From: Halomonas sp. THAF5a
GTDB taxonomy: Bacteria > Pseudomonadota > Gammaproteobacteria > Pseudomonadales > Halomonadaceae
NCBI RefSeq assembly: GCF_009363755.1
Contig: NZ_CP045417.1
Coordinates: forward strand, 1,612,001 to 1,676,000
Length of the DNA: 64,000 nucleotides
Direction of reading: 5' to 3'
The position numbers were made by a program, and so were the translations under genes. The first letter of the stretch is position 1. The number at the start of each line of letters is the position of its first letter. The notes below the pieces were generated by a model. The model made no database searches, was not told the DNA's origin, and saw only the letters and a list, made by a program, of their open reading frames with translations. This document shows positions 1 through 10,557 of this stretch, in pieces.

Positions 1-1074
1 CTCTGGATCACCCGGGTGCGCGACCGCATGGATGGCCGCACCTTCGAGGTCCGCTCGAAGGTGCTGATCAACGCCGCCGGCCCCTGGGTCGATCAGCACA
101 ACAGCCTCTCGGGCCAGCAGACCGACCATCGCCACGTCTTCTCCAAGGGCATCCACCTGATCGTGCCGCGGCTCACCGATAGCCGGCGGGTGCTGGCCTT
201 CTTCGCCGACGACGGTCGGCTCTTCTTCGTCATCCCCATGGGGCCGCGCACCTGCATCGGCACTACCGATACCCGGGTCGAGCGGCCCGAGGTGGGGGCG
301 ACCGAGGAGGACATCCGCTTCGTGCTCGACAACATCAACACTCGCCTCGCCCTGAAGAGGCCGCTCGGCAAGGAAGACATCATCGCGACCCGCTGCGGGG
401 TGCGACCGCTGGCGGTGAAGCCGAGCGGCGGCGGCGAGCGGGACTTCCTGAACCTCTCGCGCAAGCATGCCATCGACATCGACGCCGAGATGGCCCACCT
501 CAGCATCTTCGGCGGCAAGCTCACCGACTGCCTGAACGTCGGCGAGGAGGTCGTCGAGGAGGTGGCGCGGCTGGGCGTCGCGATTCCCTACCCGACGGTG
601 CGCTGGTACGGCGAGCCGGATGCCTCGGTGCGCGAGGCCTTCCTGCACCAGGCGCGACTGATGGACCTGGACGCCATGACCGCCGAGGGCGCCTCGGAGC
701 CGCTGAGCACGCGGCTGTGGCGGCGCTACGGCGCCCAGGCGCTGGAGATGCTGGAGGATATTCGCCAGGACCCGCGGCAGGGCGAGGTGCTGATCGAGCA
801 CACCGAGTACCTGCGCTGCGAGCTCCAGCAGGCCCGGCGCCGGGAGATGGTGACGAGGCTCGAGGACTTCCTCAGGCGCCGATCGAAAATCTCGCTGGTC
901 GTCCCGGAGCGGACCATCCGAGCCTCCCCGGGGCTGCGCGAGTCCTGCGACATCCTCTTCGGCGACCAGGCCGAGGCGCGGCTCCAGGAATACCTGGCGG
1001 GTGACGCGCCGGAGTCCGCGGGGCTCGAGGCCGGAGGGGAGGGCGGCCAGGGGCCCAAGCCGCCTGGTGGCTAG
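1..1074 (+). CDS. glpD: Aerobic glycerol-3-phosphate dehydrogenase, C-terminal part
   Basis: The frame is open from the first base, so the N-terminal FAD-binding segment lies outside the window. The visible 357 residues contain the FAD-dehydrogenase core ([12 protein letters not shown], then GTTDTRV) and the conserved [13 protein letters not shown] stretch, followed by the alpha-helical C-terminal domain of the GlpD/GlpA family. Known role of the family: membrane-associated oxidation of sn-glycerol-3-phosphate to dihydroxyacetone phosphate with electrons passed to quinone. The tail after about residue 325 is a Gly/Ala/Pro-rich extension with no evident domain. The stop is TAG at 1072-1074. 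The next gene starts 78 bases downstream on the same strand. A glycerol kinase is not visible, so it would have to lie upstream of the window. Confidence 0.93.
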   Translation, partial: LWITRVRDRMDGRTFEVRSKVLINAAGPWVDQHNSLSGQQTDHRHVFSKGIHLIVPRLTDSRRVLAFFADDGRLFFVIPMGPRTCIGTTDTRVERPEVGATEEDIRFVLDNINTRLALKRPLGKEDIIATRCGVRPLAVKPSGGGERDFLNLSRKHAIDIDAEMAHLSIFGGKLTDCLNVGEEVVEEVARLGVAIPYPTVRWYGEPDASVREAFLHQARLMDLDAMTAEGASEPLSTRLWRRYGAQALEMLEDIRQDPRQGEVLIEHTEYLRCELQQARRREMVTRLEDFLRRRSKISLVVPERTIRASPGLRESCDILFGDQAEARLQEYLAGDAPESAGLEAGGEGGQGPKPPGG

Positions 1075-1152
1075 GGTCCCAAGCCGCCACGAGGCTGGTA
1101 GAATGCCGCGCAGCTCGACTGCCCCTCCCCGGATCCAACGGAGTCCACGACC

Positions 1153-2394
1153 ATGACCGACCAGACGGCGGCCACGCCCCTGCCGACCGACAGCCCCCTT
1201 CGCACCCTGCTCACCGGGGCGCAGATGCTCTTCGTCGCCTTCGGCGCCCTGGTGCTGGTGCCCCTGCTCACCGGCCTCGATCCCAACGTGGCGCTGTTCA
1301 CCGCGGGCATCGGCACCCTGATCTTCCACGGCGTCACCCGGGTCAGCGTGCCGGTCTTCCTGGCCTCGTCGTTCGCCTTCATCGCCCCCATCCAGAGCTC
1401 GGTGGCCAACTACGGCATTCCCGCCACCCTCGGCGGGCTGATGGTCGCGGGCCTGGTCTACGTGGTGATCTCCCAGGTTGTGCGCCTCAAGGGCACCGCC
1501 TGGCTGCATCGCCTGTTGCCGCCGGTCGTCGTGGGGCCGGTGATCATGGTGATCGGCCTGGCGCTGGCGCCGGTGGCGGTGAACATGGCCACCGGCGAGA
1601 CCAGCGAGGGCATCGGCTACGGCACCGCCATCTTCCTCTCCATGGCGAGCCTGCTGGTCACCCTGGTGCTGGCGGTGTTCGGGCGTGGCCTGATCCGCCT
1701 GGTGCCGATCATGGGCGGCATCCTCACCGGCTACGCGCTGGCGACCCTGATGGGGGTGGTGGACTTCACGCCGGTGCGCGAGGCGGCCTGGCTGGCGGTG
1801 CCGTCCTTCACCGCGCCGAGCTTCCACTGGGCGGCGATCCTGTTCATGATCCCGGTGGCCATCGCCCCGGCGGTGGAGCATATCGGCGACATGGTCGCCA
1901 TCGGCTCGGTGACCCGCAGGAACTACCTGGAGAAGCCCGGCCTGCACCGCACCCTGCTGGGCGACGGCCTGGCCACCGCCGGCGCGGCGGTCTTCGGCGG
2001 GCCGCCCAACACCACCTACTCCGAGGTGACCGGGGCCGTGACCCTGACCCGCGCCTTCAACCCCTGGATCATGGTGACCACCGCCGTCATCGCCATCGTG
2101 CTGGCCTTCGTCGCCAAGCTCGGCGCGCTGCTGCAGACCATTCCGGGGCCGGTGATGGGCGGCATCATGACGCTGCTGTTCGGCTCCATCGCCGTGGTCG
2201 GCATGAACACCCTGGTGCGCGCCGGCAAGCCGCTCACCGCGCCGCGCAACCTGGTGGTGGTCTCCCTGGTGCTGGTCTTCGGCATCGGCGGCATGCAGTT
2301 CGGCAACGGCCAGTTCACCCTGCAGGGCGTCAGCCTCGCCGCCCTGGTCGGCATCGTGCTGAACTGGGTGCTGCCCCGCGCCGAGGAGGAGTGA
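1153..2394 (+). CDS. uraA: NCS2 family uracil/xanthine permease
   Basis: A 413-residue polytopic membrane protein with about 12-14 hydrophobic segments, the usual length for nucleobase:cation symporter-2 proteins. The segment [24 protein letters not shown] matches the conserved substrate-binding and QN-type region of UraA-like transporters. Family role: proton-driven import of uracil or a related purine base in the inner membrane. The exact substrate cannot be read from sequence. The ATG at 1153 is the first start after the glpD stop, and the protein begins with a short polar N-terminus before the first helix. It is followed directly by a perfect palindrome (2401-2430) that could end transcription. 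Confidence 0.88.
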   Translation: MTDQTAATPLPTDSPLRTLLTGAQMLFVAFGALVLVPLLTGLDPNVALFTAGIGTLIFHGVTRVSVPVFLASSFAFIAPIQSSVANYGIPATLGGLMVAGLVYVVISQVVRLKGTAWLHRLLPPVVVGPVIMVIGLALAPVAVNMATGETSEGIGYGTAIFLSMASLLVTLVLAVFGRGLIRLVPIMGGILTGYALATLMGVVDFTPVREAAWLAVPSFTAPSFHWAAILFMIPVAIAPAVEHIGDMVAIGSVTRRNYLEKPGLHRTLLGDGLATAGAAVFGGPPNTTYSEVTGAVTLTRAFNPWIMVTTAVIAIVLAFVAKLGALLQTIPGPVMGGIMTLLFGSIAVVGMNTLVRAGKPLTAPRNLVVVSLVLVFGIGGMQFGNGQFTLQGVSLAALVGIVLNWVLPRAEEE

Positions 2395-2400
2395 CGGTGT

Positions 2401-2430
2401 TGTGGGAGCGGTGCAACCACCGCTCCCACA
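2401..2430. repeat. REP-like palindrome, possible terminator of the permease gene
   Basis: TGTGGGAGCGGT and ACCGCTCCCACA form inverted arms around a six-base centre, just after the permease stop codon. The arm sequence recurs in at least five other intergenic places in the window (see the other REP-like entries). It may act as a terminator or mRNA-protecting hairpin, but there is no T tract. Confidence 0.75.
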
Positions 2431-2447
2431 AGACTTCTCTGCTTCAT

Positions 2448-2570
2448 TGTGGGAGCGACGCTTGCGTCGCGATCCGCCGCGCAGCGGCGGTGGGGTTGGC
2501 CTGGCCTGTTGTGGGCGCGCCGTCACTGCATCGCCGTGCAAGTCGAGGCGTCGAACCGACGGCTCCCACA
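2448..2570. repeat. REP-like composite repeat (long form)
   Basis: The unit opens with TGTGGGAGCGACGC and closes with GGCTCCCACA. Its interior carries a GATCCGCCGC-AGCGGCGG hairpin followed by GGGTTGGCCTGG. The same internal block appears at 19819-19870 and 22622-22749. Together with 2401-2430 it fills the gap between the permease gene and the convergent regulator gene. Confidence 0.75.
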
Positions 2571-2624
2571 AAGGCTACCTGCAGCTTACGCAGGACCATC
2601 TGAGGCTGTGGCAGGGCATCCCTG

Positions 2625-3221
2625 TCAGGCGTGATGGCGCTCCTGGCCGGCGTCGGAGAAGGTGGGCGGGGTGCTGGCGCTGACGATCACGCACTCCTCC
2701 TCGCCGACATTGCGAAAGCGGTGGGGGCGGCGGGAGTCGAAGTAGTAGGCATCGCCGGCCCTCAGCACGCCCACCTCGCCATCCACGGTGATCTCGATGC
2801 GTCCCGAGATCACCACCCCGCCTTCCTCGCCGTCGTGCTCGAGCATCTCCTCGCCGCTGTCCGCGCCCGGCGGATAGCGCTCGTGGATGATCGACATCTG
2901 GCGGTCCGGGCGCCGGGCGGCCACCAGCCCCCAGGAGAGCGTGCCGTCACCGATCTCGGTCAGCTCTTCCGCCCGGTAGAAGGGCTTGGGCTGGGTCGGT
3001 TCGTCGCCGGCGAAGAAGGCGCTGATCGAGACGGGCAGGGCGTCCAGGATCTTCTTCAGCGAGCTCACCGAGGGGCTGACGTGGTTCTGCTCCACCAGCG
3101 AGACCGTGCTGTTGGTGACGCCGGCCCGCTTGGCCAGCTCGCGCTGTGACAGGCCCCGGGCCAGTCGCAGCTGCTTGAGTCGGGCGCCTACGTCGAATGC
3201 GTCTTCCATGTCGGGGTCCAT
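2625..3221 (-). CDS. XRE-family regulator with C-terminal cupin domain (PuuR-like)
   Basis: An N-terminal helix-turn-helix of the XRE/Cro type (GLSQRELAKRAGVTNSTVSLVEQ) is followed by a short linker and a C-terminal cupin_2 barrel (about residues 115-190, ISGRIEITVDGEVGVLRAGD, then RPHRFRN). This two-domain layout is that of PuuR/SutR-type repressors, which bind a small ligand in the cupin and control nearby catabolic or transport genes. The frame stays open upstream to 3305. However, the stretch 3270-3292 is an AT-rich promoter-like patch (TATGAT on the minus strand), so I take the ATG at 3221 as start; 3209 is also possible. It is convergent with the permease gene and divergent from the molybdenum cofactor operon. 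The ligand is unknown. Confidence 0.82.
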   Translation of the reverse strand: MDPDMEDAFDVGARLKQLRLARGLSQRELAKRAGVTNSTVSLVEQNHVSPSVSSLKKILDALPVSISAFFAGDEPTQPKPFYRAEELTEIGDGTLSWGLVAARRPDRQMSIIHERYPPGADSGEEMLEHDGEEGGVVISGRIEITVDGEVGVLRAGDAYYFDSRRPHRFRNVGEEECVIVSASTPPTFSDAGQERHHA

Positions 3222-3426
3222 GTCTCGGCTCGTATCTCGGTTCCGGGGGCGTCTGCCGCCGTGGTCGTAGAATATTTTCAACATATCATACCGCGTCCCC
3301 GGCACTCGGATAAGGGGCGCCTTGACCCGTATCAGGCCCCCGGCGCGGCGGGCCCGGCCGGCATGGCACCCGGGGGCGGGCTAAGGCATCATGGGGGATG
3401 ACACGATGGTTTCGTCAGGAGAGTCC

Positions 3427-4044
3427 ATGATTCCCCGAGAAGCGCTCACCGGCATGATCCTGGCCGGCGGCCAGGGACGCCGCATGGGCGGCCGCGACAA
3501 GGGGCTCGAGCCCTTCGCCGGCCGGCCGCTGGTGGCTCATGTCCGCGAACGCCTGGTGGGGCGCGTCGCCGAGGTGCTGATCAACGCCAACCGCAACGTC
3601 GAGCGCTACCGGCCGCTGGCCGATCGCGTGGTGAGTGATGCCGAGGGCGGCTACCAGGGTCCCCTGATGGGCATCTACAGCGGGCTACGGGCCGCGACCA
3701 CGCCCTGGCTCGTCGTCGCTCCCTGCGATACCCCGGCGCTGCCCGAGGACCTGGTGACGCGCCTGGTGGCTGGCATCGGTGACCACGATATCGCCGTGGC
3801 CTTCGACGGCGAGCGCCTGCACCCGGTGGTGGCGCTGATCCGCACCACGCTGGCCGACGACCTGGCCGCGGCCCTGGCCGAGGGCGAGCGCAAGATCGAT
3901 CGCTGGTACGCGCGCCACGCCTGGTGCCGGGTGGACGTCAGCGACTGCCCCGACGCCTTCGCCAATCTCAATACCGATGACGAGAAGGCACGCCTGGAGC
4001 AGGCCCTCGGCGTGGCGGCCCGGGCGGCGAGGGCGCGCCCATGA
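3427..4044 (+). CDS. mobA: Molybdenum cofactor guanylyltransferase
   Basis: A 205-residue protein opening with the nucleotide-binding signature ILAGGQGRRMGGRDKGL, diagnostic of MobA. Conserved segments follow (ISDAEGGYQGPLMGIYSGL-like, then VVAPCDTPALP). Family reaction: transfer of GMP from GTP to Mo-molybdopterin to form the guanine dinucleotide cofactor. The ATG at 3427 is chosen because AGGAGAG lies at 3418-3424, just upstream, and because it places the signature at the expected distance. An in-frame upstream start at 3391 would add 12 unlikely residues. It is the first gene of a six-gene molybdenum cofactor operon and overlaps mobB by four bases. Confidence 0.93.
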   Translation: MIPREALTGMILAGGQGRRMGGRDKGLEPFAGRPLVAHVRERLVGRVAEVLINANRNVERYRPLADRVVSDAEGGYQGPLMGIYSGLRAATTPWLVVAPCDTPALPEDLVTRLVAGIGDHDIAVAFDGERLHPVVALIRTTLADDLAAALAEGERKIDRWYARHAWCRVDVSDCPDAFANLNTDDEKARLEQALGVAARAARARP

Positions 4045-4621
4045 GCGAGTGCGTGCCGGAGCGCCTCCCCTTCGACGACGCCCTGCCGGTGCTCGGCATC
4101 GCCGCCTGGAGCGGCACCGGCAAGACCACCCTGCTGGAGCGGCTGCTCCCCGCCCTGCGGGAGCGAGGCCTGCGGGTGGCGGTGATCAAGCATGCCCACC
4201 ACAGCTTCGATGTCGACCAGCCCGGCAAGGACAGCCATCGCCTGCGCCAGGCCGGCGCCTCGCCGATGCTGGTCGCCTCCCGGGCGCGGGTGGCGGTGAT
4301 GATGGAAACCCCGGGCCGCGAGGAGGCGGATCTCGCCGCGCTGCTCGAGATGGTGCGTCCCCAGCGGCCGGACCTCGTGCTGGTGGAGGGCTTCAAGGCC
4401 TGGCCACTGCCCAAGCTGGAGCTCTATCGGCCGTCGGTGGGCAAGCCGCTGCGGGTCGCCGAGGATCCCTGGGTGAGGGCCGTGGCGAGCGATGCGGCGC
4501 TGGCGCTTCCCGAAGGCGTCGAGGCGCTGGAGCTGAATGATCTCGAGGCCCTCGCCGACTGGATCGCCGCCTGGCCCGGGCGCTGGCCCTCCCACCAGCG
4601 TCCCCGCGAGGAGGCCGTGTC

Positions 4622-4625
<4 letters not shown>
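4041..4625 (+). CDS. mobB: Molybdopterin-guanine dinucleotide biosynthesis adapter MobB
   Basis: The 194-residue protein has a P-loop at residues 23-31 (WSGTGKTTLL), then VAVIKHAHHSFDVDQPGKDSHR, the hallmark of MobB. MobB is a GTP-binding accessory to MobA in cofactor dinucleotide formation. The start ATG overlaps the mobA stop (ATGA), and its own stop overlaps the start of moeA in the same way, which indicates translational coupling. The family segment LVEGFKAWPLPKLELYRPS is present near residue 115-135. Length and domain order are normal for the family. Confidence 0.93.
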
Positions 4626-5890
<1,265 letters not shown>

Positions 5891-5904
5891 GGCGCCGACT
5901 CACC

Positions 5905-6756
5905 ATGTCACAGATTCCTCCTTCCCTGACCCATCTCAACGCCCGCGGCGAGGCCCACATGGTCGACGTCGCCGACAAGCCGGAGAGCCGGCGGGAAGCC
6001 TCGGCCTCGGGGCTCATCCGCATGTGGCCGTCGACCCTGGCGCTGCTTGCCGAGGGCGGCCTGCCCAAGGGCGACGTCCTGGCCACGGCGCGCATCGCCG
6101 GCATCCAGGCCGCCAAGCGCACCCACGAGCTGATTCCCCTCTGCCACGCCCTGGCGCTCTCCAAGGTGGCGATCGAGTTCGAGCTGGACGAGAAGAACGC
6201 CTGCGTGCACGTCACCGCCACCTGTCGCCTCAACGGCCGGACCGGCGTCGAGATGGAGGCCCTGACCGCGGTCTCCGTGGCCTGCCTGACGCTCTACGAC
6301 ATGTGCAAGGCGGTGGACAAGGACATGGAGATCGGCGCCATCCACCTGGACACCAAGACCGGCGGGAAGTCCGGCGAGTACCGCCGCGAGGCGGCCCCGT
6401 CGCCGGCCACCTCCGTGATCGAGACCGCCGCGGCGCCCATCGTCACCGGCGAGGGGGCCGCAGGCGAGGTCTCGGTGGGCACGCGTTGCGACATCGCCGC
6501 CCCCTGCATCCGGGTCAAGTGCCTGGCCGAGCTGCGCGAGCGCCTCGGGGTCGGCGACGTCTCGGTGCCTTTCCATGACCTGCCGAGCGCCGACGTGGCC
6601 GGCCTCAAGGCGGCGCTCAAGGCACAGGACCCGAGCTTCGAGGGGCTCGACCAGGGGCGCGTGCTGTGCGCCGTCAACCAGGTCATGGCCGGCGATGCCA
6701 CGCCGTTGACCGACAACGACGAGGTCGCCTTCTTTCCCCCGGTGACCGGAGGCTGA
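5905..6756 (+). CDS. moaC: MoaC-MoaD fusion: cyclic pyranopterin monophosphate synthase joined to molybdopterin synthase small subunit
   Basis: Residues 1-165 are a complete MoaC ([14 protein letters not shown] near the start, [52 protein letters not shown]). After a 35-residue Ala/Pro/Thr-rich linker, residues about 200-283 are a MoaD-type ubiquitin-like domain ([14 protein letters not shown], then [13 protein letters not shown]). It ends in the free Gly-Gly that is thiocarboxylated in MoaD. MoaC makes cPMP; MoaD carries sulfur for MoaE. MoaE is encoded next, consistent with the tail being functional. I chose the ATG at 5905 because it matches the usual MoaC N-terminus and has AGGCG upstream. 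An in-frame ATG at 5887 overlaps the moeA stop and is an alternative. Confidence 0.93.
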   Translation: MSQIPPSLTHLNARGEAHMVDVADKPESRREASASGLIRMWPSTLALLAEGGLPKGDVLATARIAGIQAAKRTHELIPLCHALALSKVAIEFELDEKNACVHVTATCRLNGRTGVEMEALTAVSVACLTLYDMCKAVDKDMEIGAIHLDTKTGGKSGEYRREAAPSPATSVIETAAAPIVTGEGAAGEVSVGTRCDIAAPCIRVKCLAELRERLGVGDVSVPFHDLPSADVAGLKAALKAQDPSFEGLDQGRVLCAVNQVMAGDATPLTDNDEVAFFPPVTGG

Positions 6757-6759
6757 GCG

Positions 6760-7215
6760 ATGATACGCGTGCAGCGGGAGACCTTCGACGCCGGCGCCGA
6801 GCAGCGTGCGCTTCTCGAGGGACGCAGCGACATCGGCGCGGCGGTCAGCTTCACGGGGCTGGTGCGCGACTTCAACGAGCGCCCCGAGGTTGAGGCCCTG
6901 ACCCTGGAGCACTACCCGGGCATGACCGAGGCCGCCCTGCAGGCGATCGTCGAGGAGGCCGAGGGGCGCTGGCCGCTTCAGGGGGTGACGGTGATTCACC
7001 GGATTGGACGCCTGGCCCCTGCGGACCCTATCGTGTTGGTAGTGGTGGCCAGTGCCCATCGACGCGCCGCCTTCGAGGCCTGCGACTTCATCATGGACTA
7101 TCTGAAGACCCGCGCCCCCTTCTGGAAGAAGGAGCACACGGCCAGCGGGGACTATTGGGTGTCGGAACGCGACGGGGATCATCATGACGCCCGTCGCTGG
7201 GAGTGTTCTTCATGA
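6760..7215 (+). CDS. moaE: Molybdopterin synthase large (catalytic) subunit
   Basis: A 151-residue protein with the MoaE landmarks: [13 protein letters not shown] near residue 30, [54 protein letters not shown] with the conserved lysines, and GDYWV. Family reaction: with thiocarboxylated MoaD it converts cyclic pyranopterin monophosphate to molybdopterin. It starts three bases after the moaC-moaD stop and overlaps the start of moaA. The partner MoaD is the C-terminal half of the preceding fusion. No separate moaD was found in the operon. Confidence 0.95.
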   Translation: MIRVQRETFDAGAEQRALLEGRSDIGAAVSFTGLVRDFNERPEVEALTLEHYPGMTEAALQAIVEEAEGRWPLQGVTVIHRIGRLAPADPIVLVVVASAHRRAAFEACDFIMDYLKTRAPFWKKEHTASGDYWVSERDGDHHDARRWECSS

Positions 7216-8204
7216 CCGATGAGCTGATCGACAATTTCGGCAGACGCGTGAGCTACGTGCGCATTTCCGTCACCGATCGCTGTGACTTTCGCTGCGTCTA
7301 CTGCATGAGCGAGGAGATGACGTTTCTCCCGCGGGCCCAGGTGCTGACCCTCGAGGAGCTGGCCACGGTGGCCCGCGCCTTTACCGAGCTGGGCGTGGAG
7401 AAGATCCGCCTGACCGGGGGCGAGCCGCTGGTGCGGCGTGACATCGATCGGCTGGTCGGTGATATCGGCGCGCTCCCCGGGCTCAAGGATTTCGCCATGA
7501 CGACCAACGGGGCGAGCCTGCCGAAGTTTGCCGGCCGCCTGCGCGACGGCGGCCTAAAGCGGCTCAATATCAGCCTTGATTCGCTGGATCCCGATCGCTT
7601 TCGGCGCCTCACCCGCACCGGTGATCTCGGCAAGGTGATCGCCGGCATTCGGGCCGCCCGGGAGGCCGGCTTCGAGCGTATCAAGCTCAACGCCGTTATC
7701 CTCAAGGGGCGCAACGACGACGAGGTGATCGACCTGGTCGACTTCGCCCGTGACGAGGGGCTCGACATCAGCTTCATCGAGGAGATGCCGCTGGGCGATG
7801 TCTCCGACCACTCCCGGGCCGAGACCTTCTGCTCGAGCGACGAGGTGCAGGCGCTGATCGAGACCCGCCACGCGCTGGTGCCCACCACCGAGTCGACCCC
7901 CGGGCCATCACGCTACTTCATGATGCCCGACAGCGACTCCCGGGTCGGCTTTATCTCGCCCCACAGCCACAACTTCTGCGATACCTGCAACCGGGTGCGC
8001 GTCACCGTGGAGGGGCGCCTGCTGCTCTGCCTCGGCAACGAGCACTCCGTGGACCTGCGCGCCGTGCTGCGCCGCCACCCCGGGGATATCGAGGCGGTGA
8101 AATCGGCCATCGTGCGCGCCATGCCGCTGAAGCCCGAGCGCCATCACTTCACCACCGATGGCGATGTCCAGGTGGTGCGCTTCATGAACATGACCGGCGG
8201 CTAG
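7212..8204 (+). CDS. moaA: GTP 3',8-cyclase (radical SAM)
   Basis: A 330-residue radical SAM protein. The first [4Fe-4S] cluster is bound by CDFRCVYC (Cys24, Cys28, Cys31), the SAM motif is GGEPL, and the C-terminal cluster by CDTCNRVRV and LLLCLG. The protein ends in MNMTGG; the C-terminal Gly-Gly is characteristic of active MoaA. Reaction: rearrangement of GTP to 3',8-cyclo-7,8-dihydroGTP, which MoaC turns into cPMP. The ATG at 7212 overlaps the moaE stop and has GGGAG upstream, so it is preferred to the GTG at 7203. It is the last gene of the operon and is followed by a strong hairpin terminator. No moaB lies in the operon. Confidence 0.95.
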   Translation: MTDELIDNFGRRVSYVRISVTDRCDFRCVYCMSEEMTFLPRAQVLTLEELATVARAFTELGVEKIRLTGGEPLVRRDIDRLVGDIGALPGLKDFAMTTNGASLPKFAGRLRDGGLKRLNISLDSLDPDRFRRLTRTGDLGKVIAGIRAAREAGFERIKLNAVILKGRNDDEVIDLVDFARDEGLDISFIEEMPLGDVSDHSRAETFCSSDEVQALIETRHALVPTTESTPGPSRYFMMPDSDSRVGFISPHSHNFCDTCNRVRVTVEGRLLLCLGNEHSVDLRAVLRRHPGDIEAVKSAIVRAMPLKPERHHFTTDGDVQVVRFMNMTGG

Positions 8205-8242
8205 GCCGCGCGGCGCCGAAGCCGGGCGGCACCGGCGGTTTT

Positions 8243-8280
8243 GCGGGCGACACCTCGGTGTCGCCCGCGTCGTTTTCTCC
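8243..8280 (+). terminator. Rho-independent terminator of the molybdenum cofactor operon
   Basis: An 11-bp GC-rich perfect stem (GCGGGCGACAC at 8243-8253 with GTGTCGCCCGC at 8258-8268), a CTCG-type loop, then a T-rich tail (GTCGTTTTCTCC). Confidence 0.88.
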
Positions 8281-8380
8281 CCGTGAATCGGCGCGTCGCG
8301 TCGTGAATTCCGTGTCGTTGCCGGGGCATTTCGGCGCTCTTTTTGGTTGCCTCACCGCCGGGGTTTTTCCCCACTCTTTC

Positions 8381-8408
8381 TTGCCAATGTGGCATCAGTG
8401 CATATACT
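8381..8408 (+). promoter_or_regulatory. Sigma-70 promoter for the H-NS-like gene
   Basis: TTGCCA (8381-8386) and TATACT (8403-8408) are separated by 16 bases and lie about 55 bases upstream of the start codon. Confidence 0.65.
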
Positions 8409-8462
8409 TTTGACGTGTAACATCCCACTGCGACATTCCAACATTCGGCATGGAGACCGCCA

Positions 8463-8753
8463 ATGTCCAGCGAAACCCTGGAGCGCATCGCCCGCAACAA
8501 GAACGTGGCTCGTGCCGCGGCACGCCAGCTCAGCATGGAGCAGCTGCACAAGCTGGCCGAGGTCATCGGTGAGGTCATCGAGCAGAAGAAGAACGAGGAG
8601 GTTCAGCGCCAGGAAGAGGAAGCCGAGAAGGCCAGGAAACTCGCCGAGATTCGCGAGCAGATCAACGAGGCCGGCCTCTCCCTGGACGACCTGGTGACCG
8701 AACAGCCCACGCGCAAGCGTGGTCGTCCGCCGAAGAACGCCAGCAAGGCGTGA
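8463..8753 (+). CDS. Small H-NS-like nucleoid-associated protein
   Basis: A 96-residue protein. Residues 1-70 form a helical, charged, coiled-coil-like oligomerisation region (MSSETLERIARNKNVARAAA at the start, then QKKNEEVQRQEEEAEKARK). The C-terminus TRKRGRPPKNASKA carries an RGRPPK core that resembles an AT-hook. Classic H-NS uses a longer C-terminal domain with a TWTGQGRTP-type loop, which is absent here, so DNA contact would rely on the short hook. Proposed role: DNA bridging or silencing of AT-rich DNA, an inference from layout. The gene is monocistronic, with its own promoter and a hairpin after the stop. The AT-rich wzx-wzy cassette and pilin body in this window are natural targets for such a protein. 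Confidence 0.78.
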   Translation: MSSETLERIARNKNVARAAARQLSMEQLHKLAEVIGEVIEQKKNEEVQRQEEEAEKARKLAEIREQINEAGLSLDDLVTEQPTRKRGRPPKNASKA

Positions 8754-8764
8754 TCCGGTTTCTG

Positions 8765-8788
8765 CCGCGCCTTGTCCTCAAGGCGCGG
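8765..8788 (+). terminator. Hairpin after the H-NS-like gene
   Basis: A 9-bp perfect stem CCGCGCCTT (8765-8773) with AAGGCGCGG (8780-8788). The T run (8803-8807) comes 14 bases later, so efficiency is uncertain. It also lies at the junction with the convergent RNase J-type gene. Confidence 0.6.
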
Positions 8789-8850
8789 TGAGCCTTGCTC
8801 CCGTTTTTCTTGCGGTTCTCGATTCGCTCACCGCTGCGTCAATTCCCGCC

Positions 8851-10557
8851 TTACTCTCCCGGTATTTCCGCTTCCACCGCGAGAATCTGCAGGTGCACTT
8901 CGGGCACCCGGTGCAGGTGATCGGCCAGCCAGCCGAGCAGCCGTGGCTGCAGCGCCAGGCGCAGCTCCGCCAGGGAATCCACCTCGATCTCGTCCAGGCA
9001 GTCGTCCAGCCAGTCGGCGAAGGCGGTCTCGTCCATGGGGCTCGACTGGCTGGCATCGAGCATCAGCCGGCCGATGCGCGTCCAGCCCGTGACGGTGGCC
9101 GCCACCGAGAGGGCGAGGTAGAGGCTGCCGTGACGGGCGCGATGCCCGCCATCGCCGCCGCCGAGGCCCGGCAGGGCGGCGACCGCATCCTGGTTGACGA
9201 TATGCGGCTGCTGGGGGTGGCGCGCCGTCAGGGAGAGGCCGTCGGCATCCAGGCGGATCAGGTCGCCGTTGGTCGGGATCACCGGGGCCTCGATACCCAG
9301 CGAGGTCGCCAGCGACTGGTGGGCCTGCTGGTGGCGGGCCTCGCCGTGCACCGGCAGCAGGTGGCGTGGCCTCACCCAGCCATAGAAGGTGCGTAGCTCC
9401 TCCTGGGCCGGATGGCCCGAGGCGTGCAGCTCGGGATGATTCTCCTCGTCGAACAGGCTCACGCCGAAGTGTCGCAGTCCGGCCTTCAGGCGCTGGATCA
9501 GTCGTTCGTTGCCGGGAATCGCCTTGGCCGAGAAGATCACGGTGTCGCCGGCCATCAGCTCGAAGTGGGGATGGCGCCCTCGCGACAGGCGCGACAGCGC
9601 CGCCCGGGGTTCCCCCTGGCTGCCGGTGGCGATCACTAGCACCTCCTCGGGCGGCAGGTAGCCGAGATCGGCCACCGGCACCAGCGGCGGCAGGTCGTCC
9701 ATGTAGCCCAGCTGGCGCGCCACGCCGACCATGCGCTCCATGGAGCGTCCCATCAGGCTGATGCGCCGTCCAGAGCGCTGGGCGGCGCGGCCGATGGCCA
9801 GCACCCGGGCCAGGTTGCTCGCGAAGCAGCTGACCACGACGCGCCCTTCGCAGCGGGCGATGGTGCGGGTGAGGGCCTCGGCAACTTCCCCTTCGCTGCG
9901 CGAACGGCCGGGCAGGGGGGCGTTGGTGGAGTCGCCCACCACCAGGTCCACCGGGGCGATGGCGCGGAAGGTGGCGGCCGAGATCGGCGGGCCGATCAGC
10001 GGCTCGGGGTCGAGCTTCCAGTCGCCGGTGTGCAGCACCCGATGCTCTCCCGCGGCGATCAGCAGCGCGCAGCTCTCGGGGATCGAGTGGGTCAGGGGCA
10101 GGAAGCGCAGGGTGAAGGGGCCGGTCTCCAGTGCCTCGCCGGGCTCGATCACCCGGATGGCGTCGGTGGCGAGGCCACGCTCGACGAACTTGGCCCGCAG
10201 CAGGCCCGCCGCCAGCGGCGTGGCGTGGATCGGGCAGCCCCACTTCGGCCACAGCCAGGCGGCGGCGCCGATATGGTCCTCGTGGCCGTGGGTGATGATC
10301 AGCGCACGAGGGCGGATCGAGAGCCGCTCGAGGGTGGAGAGGTCGGGGACCTGCAGCGGATTGTCCGGCAGGTCCTGGCGGATCATCATGCCGCAATCCA
10401 CCGCGATCCAGTCGTCCTCGCCGCCTTTTTCCCCGTCTTGTCGCTCGCCGAAGCCGTAGAGGCTGAGGTTCATGCCGATCTCGCCGCAGCCCCCCAGCGG
10501 CAGGAAGTGCAGTGGCGGGCGGCGGCGGGGACGGATCTGGACGCGGGGTTGTGGCAT
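8851..10557 (-). CDS. Ribonuclease J-family metallo-beta-lactamase/beta-CASP nuclease
   Basis: 568 residues. The metallo-beta-lactamase core begins with LPLGGCGEIGMN, and motif 2 is HGHEDHIG at residues 90-97 (zinc ligands His90, His92, Asp94, His95). Further family marks are LTHSIPES, HTGDWKLDPEP, GDSTNA, the beta-CASP segment VVVSCFASNLARV, ATGSQGEP, FSAKAIPGNE, SGHPAQEEL and VHGEARH. RNase J proteins are 5'-3' exo- and endoribonucleases of RNA decay, cytoplasmic. The C-terminal 100 residues replace the usual RNase J C-terminal domain with a variable helical region. The protein starts at the ATG directly before an arginine-rich N-terminus. It is convergent with the H-NS-like gene. Confidence 0.88.
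   Translation of the reverse strand: MPQPRVQIRPRRRPPLHFLPLGGCGEIGMNLSLYGFGERQDGEKGGEDDWIAVDCGMMIRQDLPDNPLQVPDLSTLERLSIRPRALIITHGHEDHIGAAAWLWPKWGCPIHATPLAAGLLRAKFVERGLATDAIRVIEPGEALETGPFTLRFLPLTHSIPESCALLIAAGEHRVLHTGDWKLDPEPLIGPPISAATFRAIAPVDLVVGDSTNAPLPGRSRSEGEVAEALTRTIARCEGRVVVSCFASNLARVLAIGRAAQRSGRRISLMGRSMERMVGVARQLGYMDDLPPLVPVADLGYLPPEEVLVIATGSQGEPRAALSRLSRGRHPHFELMAGDTVIFSAKAIPGNERLIQRLKAGLRHFGVSLFDEENHPELHASGHPAQEELRTFYGWVRPRHLLPVHGEARHQQAHQSLATSLGIEAPVIPTNGDLIRLDADGLSLTARHPQQPHIVNQDAVAALPGLGGGDGGHRARHGSLYLALSVAATVTGWTRIGRLMLDASQSSPMDETAFADWLDDCLDEIEVDSLAELRLALQPRLLGWLADHLHRVPEVHLQILAVEAEIPGE

Noticed and set aside
5908..7185. A 425-codon open frame on the minus strand
   Set aside because: Antisense of moaC-moaD and moaE; composition is that of a shadow frame.
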